Positions 54,255 through 64,000 of a DNA stretch of 64,000 nt are shown in pieces (positions within the stretch are counted from its first letter, which is position 1; every line of letters starts with the position of its first letter). The stretch lies in the NCBI RefSeq assembly GCF_002954245.1, contig NZ_PPTG01000009.1, forward strand, positions 1-64,000, written 5' to 3'. The notes beneath the pieces were generated by a model. The model was not told the origin of the DNA. It did not search any database and saw only the letters and a program-made list of their open reading frames with translations. The position numbers and the translations under genes are program-made. This DNA comes from Cryobacterium aureum. GTDB lineage: Bacteria; Actinomycetota; Actinomycetes; Actinomycetales; Microbacteriaceae.

Positions 54255-56855
54255 CTACGGGCGCGTGACGAACGAGACCAGCTTCGGCACCCGCACGATC
54301 ACCTTGACGATCTCGCGATCACCGATCGAGCGGATGACCGCGGCGGCGTCCCTCGCCATCTTCTCGAGGTCTTCGCTAGAGATTTTCGGCGAGACTTCGA
54401 GCAGGGTGCGCATCTTGCCGTCCACCTGTACGACCGCCGTCACCGATTCCTGCACGAGCAGGGTCTGCTCGGCCTTGCGCCACGGCACGAGGGCGATGCA
54501 CGGCTCGTAGCCGAGGTGCGCCCACATGTCCTCAGCGGCGTAGGGCGCGAACAGGTTCAGTGCCATGGCGGTGGCCTCGGCGGCTTCGCGCACGGCGGCA
54601 TCCGCCGGGCCGGCCCCGGTATCGATGACCTTGCGGGTGGCGTTGACCAGTTCCATCAGGCGAGCGACGACCACGTTGAACTTGAACGATTCGACCAGGC
54701 CGGGCGCATCGGAGAGGAAGCGGTGGGTGACGCGGCGCAGGGCGAGGTCGCCGGTCTTCCACTCCACGTCGGGGGCGCTGGTTACGTCGCGGGCGACGCG
54801 CCAGGCGCGGGCGAGGAACTTGGCCGAGCCGACCGGGGACACGTCAGCCCAGTCAATGTCGTCTTCGGGCGGGCCGGCGAAGGCCATTGTGAGGCGTACG
54901 GCATCGACGCCATGGCGTTCGATTTCCTCGGTGAAGTAGACCAGGTTGCCGCGGCTCTTGCTCATCTTGGCACCGTCGAGAATGACCATTCCCTGGTTGA
55001 GCAGCGCGGTGAAGGGCTCGGTGAAGCTCACATAGCCCTCATCGAACAGAAACTTCGTGATGAAGCGCGCGTAGAGCAGGTGCAGGATGGCGTGCTCGAC
55101 ACCGCCGACGTACTGGTCGACTGGCGCCCACTTCTCGGCCTCCTTCGGGTCGAAGGCCTTGGTGTCGTCCTTCGGGTTCAAGAACCGCAGGAAGTACCAG
55201 GAGCTGTCGACGAAGGTGTCGAGGGTGTCGGCGTCGCGTCTCGCCGGAGTGCCGTCAATCGGGTTCGGTACGTTGACCCAGTCGGTCGCTCCGCCGAGCG
55301 GAGAGGTTCCCCTGGGCTTGAGGTCGAGGCCCTCTGCGGGCGGCAGCAACACCGGCAGCTGGTCTTCGGGTACCGGGATCTCGGTGCCGTCGGCGCCGTG
55401 GATGATCGGGATTGGAGCGCCCCAGTAACGCTGGCGGGAGACGAGCCAGTCGCGCAGGCGATAGTTCTTCGCGGAGCGGCCGAGTCCGTCGGCGGCCAGT
55501 TGCTCGATGATGCGCTTGATGGCAGTGATTTTGCTCAGACCATTGAGGGGGCCCGAATTAATCAGGCGGCCCTCGCCAGCCAGCGCGATGCCGGTGCTGA
55601 GCGGGTCGAGCTCAGGCAGCTCTTCTGTACCGTCGAGCATGCCCGGGGTGATCACCGGGATCATGCCGGTGGCTGGGGAGTTGGTATCGACGACGACCCG
55701 CACGGGCAGGTCGAAGGCGCGGGCGAAGTCGAGGTCGCGCTGGTCGTGGGCTGGCACGGCCATGATCGCGCCGGTGCCGTAGTCGGCGAGTACGTAGTCG
55801 GCGGCCCAGATGGGCAGGCGTTCGCCGTTGACCGGGTTGATCGCGTAGCGACCGATGAACACGCCGGTCTTGGGCCTATCGGTGGCCTGACGCTCGATCT
55901 CGGTGCTGCGTTGTACCTGCACGAGGTATTCCTGGAACGCCTCCTGCACCTCGGGCGTTGCCTCAGCGACGAGTTCAGCTGCGAGGTCAGAATCTGGCGC
56001 GACGACCATGAACGTCGCGCCGAACAGGGTGTCCGGACGGGTCGTGAACACGGTTATGCGCTCCGTGCGGTCCTCGACCTGGAAGTCGACATCCGCTCCG
56101 ATGGAGCGCCCGATCCAGTTGCGCTGCATGTTGAGCACCTTGGCCGGCCAGGTACCCTCGAGCTGGTTGAGGTCGTCCAGCAAGCGGTCGGCGTAGTCGG
56201 TGATCTTAAAATACCACTGGGTGAGTTTCTTCTTGACCACGACGGCGCCGCTGCGGTCGCTTGTGCCGTCGGCCAATACCTGCTCGTTGGCGAGCACGGT
56301 CTGGTCGATCGGGTCCCAGTTGACCCAGCTGTCCTTACGGTAGGCGAGCCCCTTCTTGTACAGCTGCAGAAACAGCCACTGGGTCCATTTGTAATATTCG
56401 GGGTCGCTCGTGTGCAGTTCGCGGTCCCAGTCAAAACTGGTTGCGTAGAGCTTCATGCTCTTCTTCTGCTGAGCGATGTTGTCGTAGGTCCAGCCGCGCG
56501 GGTCGATGCCCCGCTTGATGGCGGCGTTTTCGGCTGGCAGCCCGAAGGAGTCCCAGCCGATCGGGTGCAGCACGTTGAAGCCCTGGTGGCGCCAGTAGCG
56601 GGCTACGACGTCGCCGAGCGCATACACCTCGGCGTGGCCCATGTGCAGGTCGCCCGAGGGGTAGGGGAACATGTCGAGCACGAATTTGCGCGGGCGGGTG
56701 TCACCCTCGCCGCTCGTCGTGAACGGGGCCAGCTCCTCCCAGATGGGTTGCCACTTCGCCTGGATCGCCGCGAAGTCGTACACTTCTTCGTCGCTCTCAT
56801 CGCGCGCGTCAATGCGTACGCTTTCGTGCTCGTGTGCCACGTGACTCTCATTCAT
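54255..56855 (-). CDS. leuS: Leucyl-tRNA synthetase
   Basis: 866 residues from the ATG at 56855; the longer frame upstream overlaps pabB and is rejected. Class I motifs: the HIGH-equivalent [14 protein letters not shown], the KMSKS loop in [12 protein letters not shown], and an editing (CP1) domain with the [12 protein letters not shown] motif. The C-terminal anticodon-binding domain is present ([16 protein letters not shown]). It charges tRNA-Leu. The weak Shine-Dalgarno is unusual for such an essential gene. A 79-bp gap separates it from pabB upstream. Confidence 0.97.
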   Translation of the reverse strand: MNESHVAHEHESVRIDARDESDEEVYDFAAIQAKWQPIWEELAPFTTSGEGDTRPRKFVLDMFPYPSGDLHMGHAEVYALGDVVARYWRHQGFNVLHPIGWDSFGLPAENAAIKRGIDPRGWTYDNIAQQKKSMKLYATSFDWDRELHTSDPEYYKWTQWLFLQLYKKGLAYRKDSWVNWDPIDQTVLANEQVLADGTSDRSGAVVVKKKLTQWYFKITDYADRLLDDLNQLEGTWPAKVLNMQRNWIGRSIGADVDFQVEDRTERITVFTTRPDTLFGATFMVVAPDSDLAAELVAEATPEVQEAFQEYLVQVQRSTEIERQATDRPKTGVFIGRYAINPVNGERLPIWAADYVLADYGTGAIMAVPAHDQRDLDFARAFDLPVRVVVDTNSPATGMIPVITPGMLDGTEELPELDPLSTGIALAGEGRLINSGPLNGLSKITAIKRIIEQLAADGLGRSAKNYRLRDWLVSRQRYWGAPIPIIHGADGTEIPVPEDQLPVLLPPAEGLDLKPRGTSPLGGATDWVNVPNPIDGTPARRDADTLDTFVDSSWYFLRFLNPKDDTKAFDPKEAEKWAPVDQYVGGVEHAILHLLYARFITKFLFDEGYVSFTEPFTALLNQGMVILDGAKMSKSRGNLVYFTEEIERHGVDAVRLTMAFAGPPEDDIDWADVSPVGSAKFLARAWRVARDVTSAPDVEWKTGDLALRRVTHRFLSDAPGLVESFKFNVVVARLMELVNATRKVIDTGAGPADAAVREAAEATAMALNLFAPYAAEDMWAHLGYEPCIALVPWRKAEQTLLVQESVTAVVQVDGKMRTLLEVSPKISSEDLEKMARDAAAVIRSIGDREIVKVIVRVPKLVSFVTRP

Positions 56856-56934
56856 TGCAGGGGTTGAACATGATCGATGCGGGAGCATTCGCTCGGGCGC
56901 ACGCGCGACAAAGCGCACGTGTACAAGGTCTAGA

Positions 56935-58413
<1,479 letters not shown>

Positions 58414-58499
58414 CAGAACAGCCTAGCTTTGCGCGGCGCCCACGCCCGGCGGCGGCCAGGGCGACTTGTTGAATCGCGCCGAGCACGTAGGCTGGCGAA

Positions 58500-59135
58500 A
58501 TGAACGACATCCTCACGTGGATCCTCGACACCGTCTCCGGCGTCGACCCGGTCATTCGAACGCTTCTGGCCTTTTTGGGCATGCTGCTGGAGACCTCGGT
58601 GCTGGTCGGGCTCGTGGTACCCGGCGACACCATCGTGATTGTCGCGAGTACGGCGGTGGCCGGCCCGGTCGAGTTCGTGACTCTCGTGCTCGCCATCATC
58701 GTCGGTGCCCTGGCCGGGGAGAGCATCGGCTTTGCCCTCGGACATCACTTCGGACCGTTCATCCGCGCGAGCCGACTCGGCCGACGCATCGGAGAACGCA
58801 ACTGGATTCGCGCCGAGAATTACCTCGACCGGCGCGGCGGTGTCGCCGTGTTCATCTCCCGATTTCTGCCGGTGCTCCACTCACTCATTCCGGTCACGGT
58901 CGGCATGAGCCACATGCGGTATCGCACCTTCATGGCCTGGACCGTTCCGGCCTGCATCATCTGGTCGGTCGCTTACGTTAGCGTCGGGGCGGCAGCGGCC
59001 GGTGGCTACCGCGAGCTCAGCGACCAACTTCACTCCGCCGGTTATCTGTTCGTCGGCGTGATCGCCCTGTTCGTGCTCGCGGTGTTCCTGATCAAGAAGT
59101 GGCTGCACCGCCGCGAACTTCGTCATATGGACTGA
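58500..59135 (+). CDS. DedA family membrane protein
   Basis: 211 residues. DedA hallmarks: ETSVLVGLVVPGDTIVIVAS, then GALAGESIGFALGHHFG, then the conserved RFLPVLHSLIPVTVGMSHMRYRTFMAWTVPACIIWSV with the F/Y-x-R-F-x-P-x-x-R-type motif (here RFLPVLHSLIP). About five membrane helices. DedA proteins act as lipid flippases or scramblases for undecaprenyl phosphate and phospholipids in other bacteria. Divergent from pabB; its stop lies three bases from the cydC stop. Confidence 0.9.
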   Translation: MNDILTWILDTVSGVDPVIRTLLAFLGMLLETSVLVGLVVPGDTIVIVASTAVAGPVEFVTLVLAIIVGALAGESIGFALGHHFGPFIRASRLGRRIGERNWIRAENYLDRRGGVAVFISRFLPVLHSLIPVTVGMSHMRYRTFMAWTVPACIIWSVAYVSVGAAAAGGYRELSDQLHSAGYLFVGVIALFVLAVFLIKKWLHRRELRHMD

Positions 59136-59138
59136 AAG

Positions 59139-60839
59139 TCACCTGCGCGCCGACAGAGTCACCCGTAGGGTTACGAGCTCGTCCGGCACGGGGGTGTGCG
59201 AGATGAGCAGCACGGCGCGGTGCGCGTCGGCGGCGGCCGTCAGGATGTCGCGCACGAGGGCATCCGCCCCGGCACTGTCCACGTTGGCGGTGGGTTCGTC
59301 GACGATGAGCACCGGAAAATCGGCGAGCAGGGCCCGCGCCAGGGCAATGCGCTGGGCCTGGCCGCCGGAGACGAGCACGCCGCGCTCGCCCACTCGGGCG
59401 TCGAGGCCGCCGCGCTTTGCCGCCCACTCGGCCAGCCCGACGCGGGCCAGCACGGCCTCGAGGTCGGCATCGGTGGCAGTGTCGCGGGCGAACAGTAAAT
59501 TCTGGCGGATGCTGTCGTCAAATAACCAGGGGCGCTGCTCGCACAGTCCGACCACTCGTCGTACCTCGGTCTGAGCGAGCAACCGTGCCTCGACCCCGTT
59601 CAGCCGGTAGGAACCGGTGTAGTCGAGAAAGCGCACGAGGGTCTGGGCGAGGGTGGTCTTGCCTGCGCCGCTCGGTCCGGCAAGGTGCACGCAGTCCCCC
59701 GGCGCGAGTCGCAGGGTTACGCCGGCCACAGCGGGTTCGACCTGGTCGGGCCACCGCGCGCCGAGGTCGGTCAGTTCCAGCACGACCGGACCGACAGCGT
59801 GGTCGGGAGAAAAGAGCTCCTGCGGCTTCACGCCGTCGACGGGAATTTCGGCGGGCACCGCCTGCGGAACGACGTCGGCGACGCGCCGCGCACTGACCCG
59901 TACCTGACGCCAGGCCCCGATCGCGAGCGGAATCATGCCGAATACCTCAAACACGGCCATCGGCACGAGCACGGCGACCACGAGCGTTGGTACGAGAAGT
60001 TCCGGGCTGAGCAGCCCGCCGCCGCTCTCGAGGGCTGGGATGCCGAAGTAGAGCGCGCTGAGCGTTGCCACACCGGCGCACAGGGCCACGACTGCGGACT
60101 GCACGCCCACCCCGACCGACCGGCGCAGGGCGGCCAGCCGCAGGCGCTCATCGGTGCGCGCGAGGTGCGCCAGACGCGGGGTGAGGGCGTCGAACGCGGT
60201 GAGCACGTCGAGGTTCAAAACGATTTCGAGCACTTCATCGGCGAGGGCACCACGGAGCGGGGCGAGCTCGCGGTCGGCCCGGGCGGTCAGGCTGCCGGAG
60301 AAGACGGTTCCGAGCAGTCCGGCCAGCAGCAGGCAGACGAGCAGGGTGAGGCCGGCCATCGGCACGATCAGCCAGATGCCGATCACGCTGAGTCCCGCGG
60401 TCACGCCCGCCACCAGCAGGGGCTGCACGACCCGCAGCGGGAGGTCCTGCAGGTCGTCGACGTCACGTACCAGGCGGGTGAGCAGGTCGCCGCGACCGGT
60501 GCTCGCAAGGCCAGCCGGTGCCACCGGAACGATGCGGCGAAAGATGCCCAGCCGCAGTTCGGCCAGCTGCCGGAACGCGGCATCGTGGCTGGTCAGCCGC
60601 TCCAGGTAACGCAGCACGGAGCGAAAGATGGCGAAGGCGCGCACCCCGACGATGGCCATGCCCAAAATCGCGAGGGACGGCATTTCAGCCGCGGCGGTGA
60701 TCAGCCAGGCCGAGCAGGCCAGCAGTGCCACGGCCATGACGGCGCTCCCGATTCCGGCCAGCAGCCCAGGGGCAAACCAGCGCGGACGCGGCTGGGCGAG
60801 GCGCAAAACGTTGCGGCTAGCCGAGGTGACGTCAGACAT
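59139..60839 (-). CDS. cydC: ABC exporter CydC (cytochrome bd assembly)
   Basis: 566 residues: six-helix membrane domain (residues 1-310) and an ATPase domain with GPSGAGKTT, signature VLVSGGQAQRIALARAL and Walker B LIVDEPTANVD, then the switch His in ISHTPVP. It pairs with CydD to export cysteine/glutathione needed for cytochrome bd assembly. The start overlaps the cydD stop by eight bases. Confidence 0.94.
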   Translation of the reverse strand: MSDVTSASRNVLRLAQPRPRWFAPGLLAGIGSAVMAVALLACSAWLITAAAEMPSLAILGMAIVGVRAFAIFRSVLRYLERLTSHDAAFRQLAELRLGIFRRIVPVAPAGLASTGRGDLLTRLVRDVDDLQDLPLRVVQPLLVAGVTAGLSVIGIWLIVPMAGLTLLVCLLLAGLLGTVFSGSLTARADRELAPLRGALADEVLEIVLNLDVLTAFDALTPRLAHLARTDERLRLAALRRSVGVGVQSAVVALCAGVATLSALYFGIPALESGGGLLSPELLVPTLVVAVLVPMAVFEVFGMIPLAIGAWRQVRVSARRVADVVPQAVPAEIPVDGVKPQELFSPDHAVGPVVLELTDLGARWPDQVEPAVAGVTLRLAPGDCVHLAGPSGAGKTTLAQTLVRFLDYTGSYRLNGVEARLLAQTEVRRVVGLCEQRPWLFDDSIRQNLLFARDTATDADLEAVLARVGLAEWAAKRGGLDARVGERGVLVSGGQAQRIALARALLADFPVLIVDEPTANVDSAGADALVRDILTAAADAHRAVLLISHTPVPDELVTLRVTLSARR

Positions 60840-62508
60840 GGATCAGCTCCTGCAGGTCGAGCACGTGGTCTGCGGCAGCAATGACGGCCGGCCGGTGACT
60901 GACGACGATCACGACGCGTCCCTGGTCGGCCAGGTGGCGGAGGCCGGCTAGCAGACCGGCCTCAGCTTCGGAGTCGAGCGCTGAGCTCGGTTCGTCCAGG
61001 ATCAGCACGTGGCAATCGGTCGCGATCGCACGGTAAATGGCGCGAGCCGCGGCGACGCGTTGCGCCTGGCCGCCGGAGAGACCGTCACCGTTCACACCGA
61101 GAACGGTGACGGGTGCCACGTCGGCGGCTCCCGCCCAGTCGAGGGCCTGCATGATCGTCGCTGGTTGCGCGGATGCCGCTCCCAGCGCCACATTCTCGGC
61201 CACCGTTCCGCGGACCAGTCCCGGTTGCTGGCCGGCCCAGGCCAGCCAGGGTCGGCTCGCGCCGGGCGCGACGGCCACGCCGCCGAGCGTGAGGGCACCG
61301 ACATAGGGAACGAAACCGAGCAGGGCGGCGACGAGGGTCGATTTGCCGACTCCGCTGACTCCGCGCAACACGCTCAGCTCGCCGGGAGAAAATTCCGCGT
61401 GCAGCTGGTCGATCACCACAGTGTCGCCGCGCCGCACGGTGAAACCCGCTAACCGAAGGGAGCCGGCTGCGGAGCCGAGTTGATCCGCGACGGGTGCTCC
61501 GAGATTAGCGCCAGCCGCGGCATCCGCTGTCGAAACAGCCGGGACCGTCGCGATGGAGTCGTCGTCGAGAATGGCGAACAGCTCTTCGGCGGCGGCGAGC
61601 CCGTCGGCGGCGGCGTGAAATTGGGCGCCCACCTGACGCAGCGGCAGGAACGCCTCAGGGGCGAGCAGCAGCACGAACAGGCCGACGCCGAGCAGCAGGG
61701 CTCCATCGATGAGCCGCAGGCCGATCGACACCGCGATGAGGGCGACCGAGAGGCTGGCGGCGAGTTCGAGCACGAAGCCACTGAGGAACGAGACGCGCAG
61801 TACCGTCATGGTGCGGGTGCGATATTCCTCGGTGATCGACCTGATTCGGTCGAACTGGCGTCGCTCCCGACCGTAGATCTTGAGGGTGCCGAGGCCACCG
61901 ACCACGTCGAGAAATCCGGTGGAGAGGCGCTGCAGCGCCTGCCACTGTTCCTGCTGCACCGACTGGGTGACCTTGCCGATGAGAATCATGAAGATGGGAA
62001 TCAGCGGAATCACAATGATGACCGTGAGGCCGCTCGCGAGGTCCTGCCAGGCAATGACCGCGATCAGAATGGGTGTAGCGATCATGGTCAGCAACAGTTG
62101 CGGCAGGTAGCGGGCGAAGTAGTTGTCGAGCGCGTCGAGACCGGTCGTGACGACGGTCGACAGGCGCGCGCTCTGCTGGGAGGCGACCCAGTCCGGACCG
62201 CGTTCGGCGAGCTTCACCATGACGCGGGCCCGCAGCTGGCTCTTCACCTGGGCGGCGCCGCGGTTGGCCGCAACTTCTAGCAGCCAGATGAGCACCGAGC
62301 GCAGCACAACGACCCCGGCGAGGGCGGCCAGGGTCGGCATGATCGTGCTGAGCGGCTCGCCCGCGACGGTGAGCGTGATCGCCCGGGTCAGCAACCAGGC
62401 GAACGCTATGACGACGAGGGTTTGCGCGAAGCCCAGCAGCGCGCCGATCAGAAGGAATCGGCGTGCTGCGTGGGCGTAACGAAGAAGACGAGGATCGAGG
62501 GGACGCAC
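60832..62508 (-). CDS. cydD: ABC exporter CydD (cytochrome bd assembly)
   Basis: 558 residues: a type IV ABC-exporter membrane domain with RGAAQVKSQLRARVMVKLAERGPDW and STGFLDVVGGLGTLKIYGRER, both typical of CydD, and an ATPase domain with GVSGVGKST, LSGGQAQRVAAARAI and LILDEPSSALD. It forms a heterodimer with CydC. It follows cydB by 35 bp, so the order is cydA-B-D-C. Confidence 0.94.
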   Translation of the reverse strand: MRPLDPRLLRYAHAARRFLLIGALLGFAQTLVVIAFAWLLTRAITLTVAGEPLSTIMPTLAALAGVVVLRSVLIWLLEVAANRGAAQVKSQLRARVMVKLAERGPDWVASQQSARLSTVVTTGLDALDNYFARYLPQLLLTMIATPILIAVIAWQDLASGLTVIIVIPLIPIFMILIGKVTQSVQQEQWQALQRLSTGFLDVVGGLGTLKIYGRERRQFDRIRSITEEYRTRTMTVLRVSFLSGFVLELAASLSVALIAVSIGLRLIDGALLLGVGLFVLLLAPEAFLPLRQVGAQFHAAADGLAAAEELFAILDDDSIATVPAVSTADAAAGANLGAPVADQLGSAAGSLRLAGFTVRRGDTVVIDQLHAEFSPGELSVLRGVSGVGKSTLVAALLGFVPYVGALTLGGVAVAPGASRPWLAWAGQQPGLVRGTVAENVALGAASAQPATIMQALDWAGAADVAPVTVLGVNGDGLSGGQAQRVAAARAIYRAIATDCHVLILDEPSSALDSEAEAGLLAGLRHLADQGRVVIVVSHRPAVIAAADHVLDLQELIHV

Positions 62509-62543
62509 TGGCTCAGTCTGCCACAGGGTCTATCGACGGCGAG

Positions 62544-63548
62544 CTAGTGTGCGGCGACCTCAATCTGCGCCCGGCCGATGCGCTTGCGGAACACCCAGTA
62601 GGTCCAGCCCTGATAGAGCAGAATGACGGGCATCCCGATCAGTGCGGTCCAGCTCATCACGCCGAGCGTGTACGTCGACGAGGAGGCGTTCGCGATGGTC
62701 AGGCTGTTGGTCGCGTCGTTGCTGGCCGGCATGACGTCGGGAAACAGCGAGGCGAACAGGGTGAGTACGGCGAGACCGATGGTTGCGGCCATCAGGCCGA
62801 AGGCGAGCCGTTCGGCACCGTGCAGGTTAGCCAGGAAGGAGGCGATCAGCGCGACTGCGGCCAGGGCTGCGAAGACAGCGGATGCCACGGTGCCGTACGC
62901 AAAAGTCGTCCAGACCAGGAAGGTCGCCGCGACCACGATCGTCACGATGCCGGCCTTGGTGGCGAGCTTTCGCGCCCTGACCCGAATGTCGCCCTCGGTC
63001 TTGAGCGAGACGAAGACAACCCCGTGCACGAAGAACAGCAGCAGCGTGGTGACGCCGCCGAGCAGGGCGTAGGGGTTCAAGAGGTCAAAGAACGTGCCGA
63101 TGTAGTCGTGGTTGGCGTCGAGCTTGACGCCGCGCACGACGTTGGCGAAGGCGACGCCCCAGAGCAGCGCCGGAACGGCCGAGCCGACGATGATCATGCC
63201 GTCGAACCACTTCTTCCAGGTGGACTCGGGGCGCTGGTGGCGGTACTCGAATGACACACCGCGCAGGATCAGTGCAACGAGAATGAGCAGCAGGGCCAGG
63301 TAGAAGCCGCTGAACATGGTCGCGTACCACTCGGGGAACGCTGCGAACAGCGAGGCGCCGGCGACGATGACCCAGGTTTCGTTGAGGTCCCAGACCGGAC
63401 CGATGGTGTTGATGAGAACGCGGCGATCGGTGTCGTCCTTGCCGAGAAATGGCAGGGACATTCCGACCCCGAAGTCGAAGCCATCGAGCACGAAGTACCC
63501 GATGAACATGACAGCGATGATCCAGAACCAGAGAATGGTGAGATCCAT
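62544..63548 (-). CDS. cydB: Cytochrome bd oxidase subunit II
   Basis: 334 residues with about nine membrane helices. It opens MDLTILWFWIIAVMFIGYFVLDGFDFGVG, the CydB signature, followed by NTIGPVWDLNETWVIVAGASLFAAFPEWYA. CydB stabilises the haem-binding CydA in the quinol oxidase that reduces oxygen at high affinity. It begins 21 bases after the cydA stop. Confidence 0.96.
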   Translation of the reverse strand: MDLTILWFWIIAVMFIGYFVLDGFDFGVGMSLPFLGKDDTDRRVLINTIGPVWDLNETWVIVAGASLFAAFPEWYATMFSGFYLALLLILVALILRGVSFEYRHQRPESTWKKWFDGMIIVGSAVPALLWGVAFANVVRGVKLDANHDYIGTFFDLLNPYALLGGVTTLLLFFVHGVVFVSLKTEGDIRVRARKLATKAGIVTIVVAATFLVWTTFAYGTVASAVFAALAAVALIASFLANLHGAERLAFGLMAATIGLAVLTLFASLFPDVMPASNDATNSLTIANASSSTYTLGVMSWTALIGMPVILLYQGWTYWVFRKRIGRAQIEVAAH

Positions 63549-63569
63549 TGTGTATTCCCGCTAACCGTT

Positions 63570-64000
63570 CTAGTAGACCGTGACAGATTGCTGGACGACG
63601 CCGGATTCGGCGCCCTGAGCCGGAGCATCGTCCGGGCCCTTCCGAACGGCCTTGAGGATGAGTTTGAACTCGACCACCGCGAGGATTCCGTAGAGCAGGG
63701 TGAAGACGATCAGTGAGATCAGAATCTCGATGCCGGTCACGCCGGGCGAGACGCCGTCTGCGGTGCGCATGAGTCCGAACACGAGCCAGGGCTGACGGCC
63801 CATTTCGGTGAACACCCAGCCGACGCTCATCGCGAGCAGCGAGAAGGGGAAGCTCCAAATCGCGACCTTCCACACCCAGGTGCGCTTCGGGCTACGCCCC
63901 TTGCGGGTCAGCCACAGGCCGACGACGGCGACGAGCATGTGCGCGAGACCGAGGCCGATCATCCAGCGGAACGCCCAGTAGGTGACCCAGATGGTCGGGG
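63570..64000 (-). CDS. cydA: Cytochrome bd oxidase subunit I (C-terminal part, cut by window edge)
   Basis: Only the last 143 codons are in the window; the gene runs off the right edge. The visible part begins PTIWVTYWAFRWMIGLG and has the helix with GRQPWLVFGLMRTADGVS, which is the conserved CydA helix near the quinol site and haem ligand region. The final segment SLIVFTLLYGILAVVEFKLILKAVRKGP is typical of the CydA C-terminus. It is the first gene of cydABDC. Confidence 0.95.
   Translation of the reverse strand, partial: PTIWVTYWAFRWMIGLGLAHMLVAVVGLWLTRKGRSPKRTWVWKVAIWSFPFSLLAMSVGWVFTEMGRQPWLVFGLMRTADGVSPGVTGIEILISLIVFTLLYGILAVVEFKLILKAVRKGPDDAPAQGAESGVVQQSVTVY

Overview
The window looks like chromosomal DNA from a high-GC Gram-positive actinobacterium, most likely a member of the Microbacteriaceae. 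The evidence is the high GC content, frequent GTG/TTG starts, ATGA-type stop/start overlaps, a DUF222/HNH (13E12-type) protein, a DnaJ2-type dnaJ behind hrcA with a CIRCE operator, a leuA leader peptide rich in Leu codons, and the block hrcA-dnaJ-rsmE-HIT-phoH-ybeY-CNNM-era. The genus cannot be fixed from the sequence alone. Most genes are housekeeping. I see no prophage, integrase, insertion-sequence transposase, CRISPR array or recognised defence island.

Layout, left to right. (1) 1-2.3 kb: a minus-strand operon of a histidine-kinase-like protein with azlC and azlD, downstream of tRNA-Asn. (2) 2.4-9.0 kb: a complete peptide/nickel-type ABC importer with one binding protein, two permeases and three ATPase domains. 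(3) 9.2-16.3 kb: dnaG, dgt and dusB; then recO, uppS, a DsbA/FrnE-type oxidoreductase and an overlapping 47-residue protein ending in a CCGGGCC cluster. (4) 16.4-23 kb: a conserved hypothetical gene, leuA with a leader peptide and attenuator-like hairpin, an MprF-like membrane protein and a membrane-anchored esterase. (5) 23.2-32.6 kb, the most accessory stretch: a 1255-residue zinc-ribbon membrane protein co-transcribed with a Cro/C1 regulator and a DUF2975 protein, a GNAT acetyltransferase, an MFS exporter with a small upstream gene, and a DUF222/HNH protein. (6) 32.7-40 kb: the hrcA...era operon of protein folding, ribosome maturation and RNA genes. (7) 40-49.9 kb: two DUF4870 genes, lepA-DUF1990-hemW, a YCII-like protein, an amidohydrolase, an alpha/beta hydrolase, an S66 peptidase and rpsT. 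(8) 49.9-58.4 kb: comEA-comEC-holA, leuS and pabB. (9) 58.5-64 kb: a DedA protein and cydABDC, with cydA running off the right edge.

Functionally the window covers replication (dnaG, holA), dNTP balance (dgt), recombination and DNA uptake (recO, comEA, comEC), ribosome and tRNA maturation (era, ybeY, rsmE, lepA, dusB, leuS, rpsT), heat shock (hrcA, dnaJ), envelope building (uppS, MprF-like), haem/respiration (hemW, cydABDC) and leucine and folate precursor synthesis (leuA, pabB). The items most worth following up are the small Cys-rich protein coupled to FrnE, the kinase-like protein that lacks its phospho-acceptor His, the mutually exclusive hairpins beside tRNA-Asn, the giant membrane protein operon with a palindromic promoter, and the strong over-representation of the octamer GCGGATGC.
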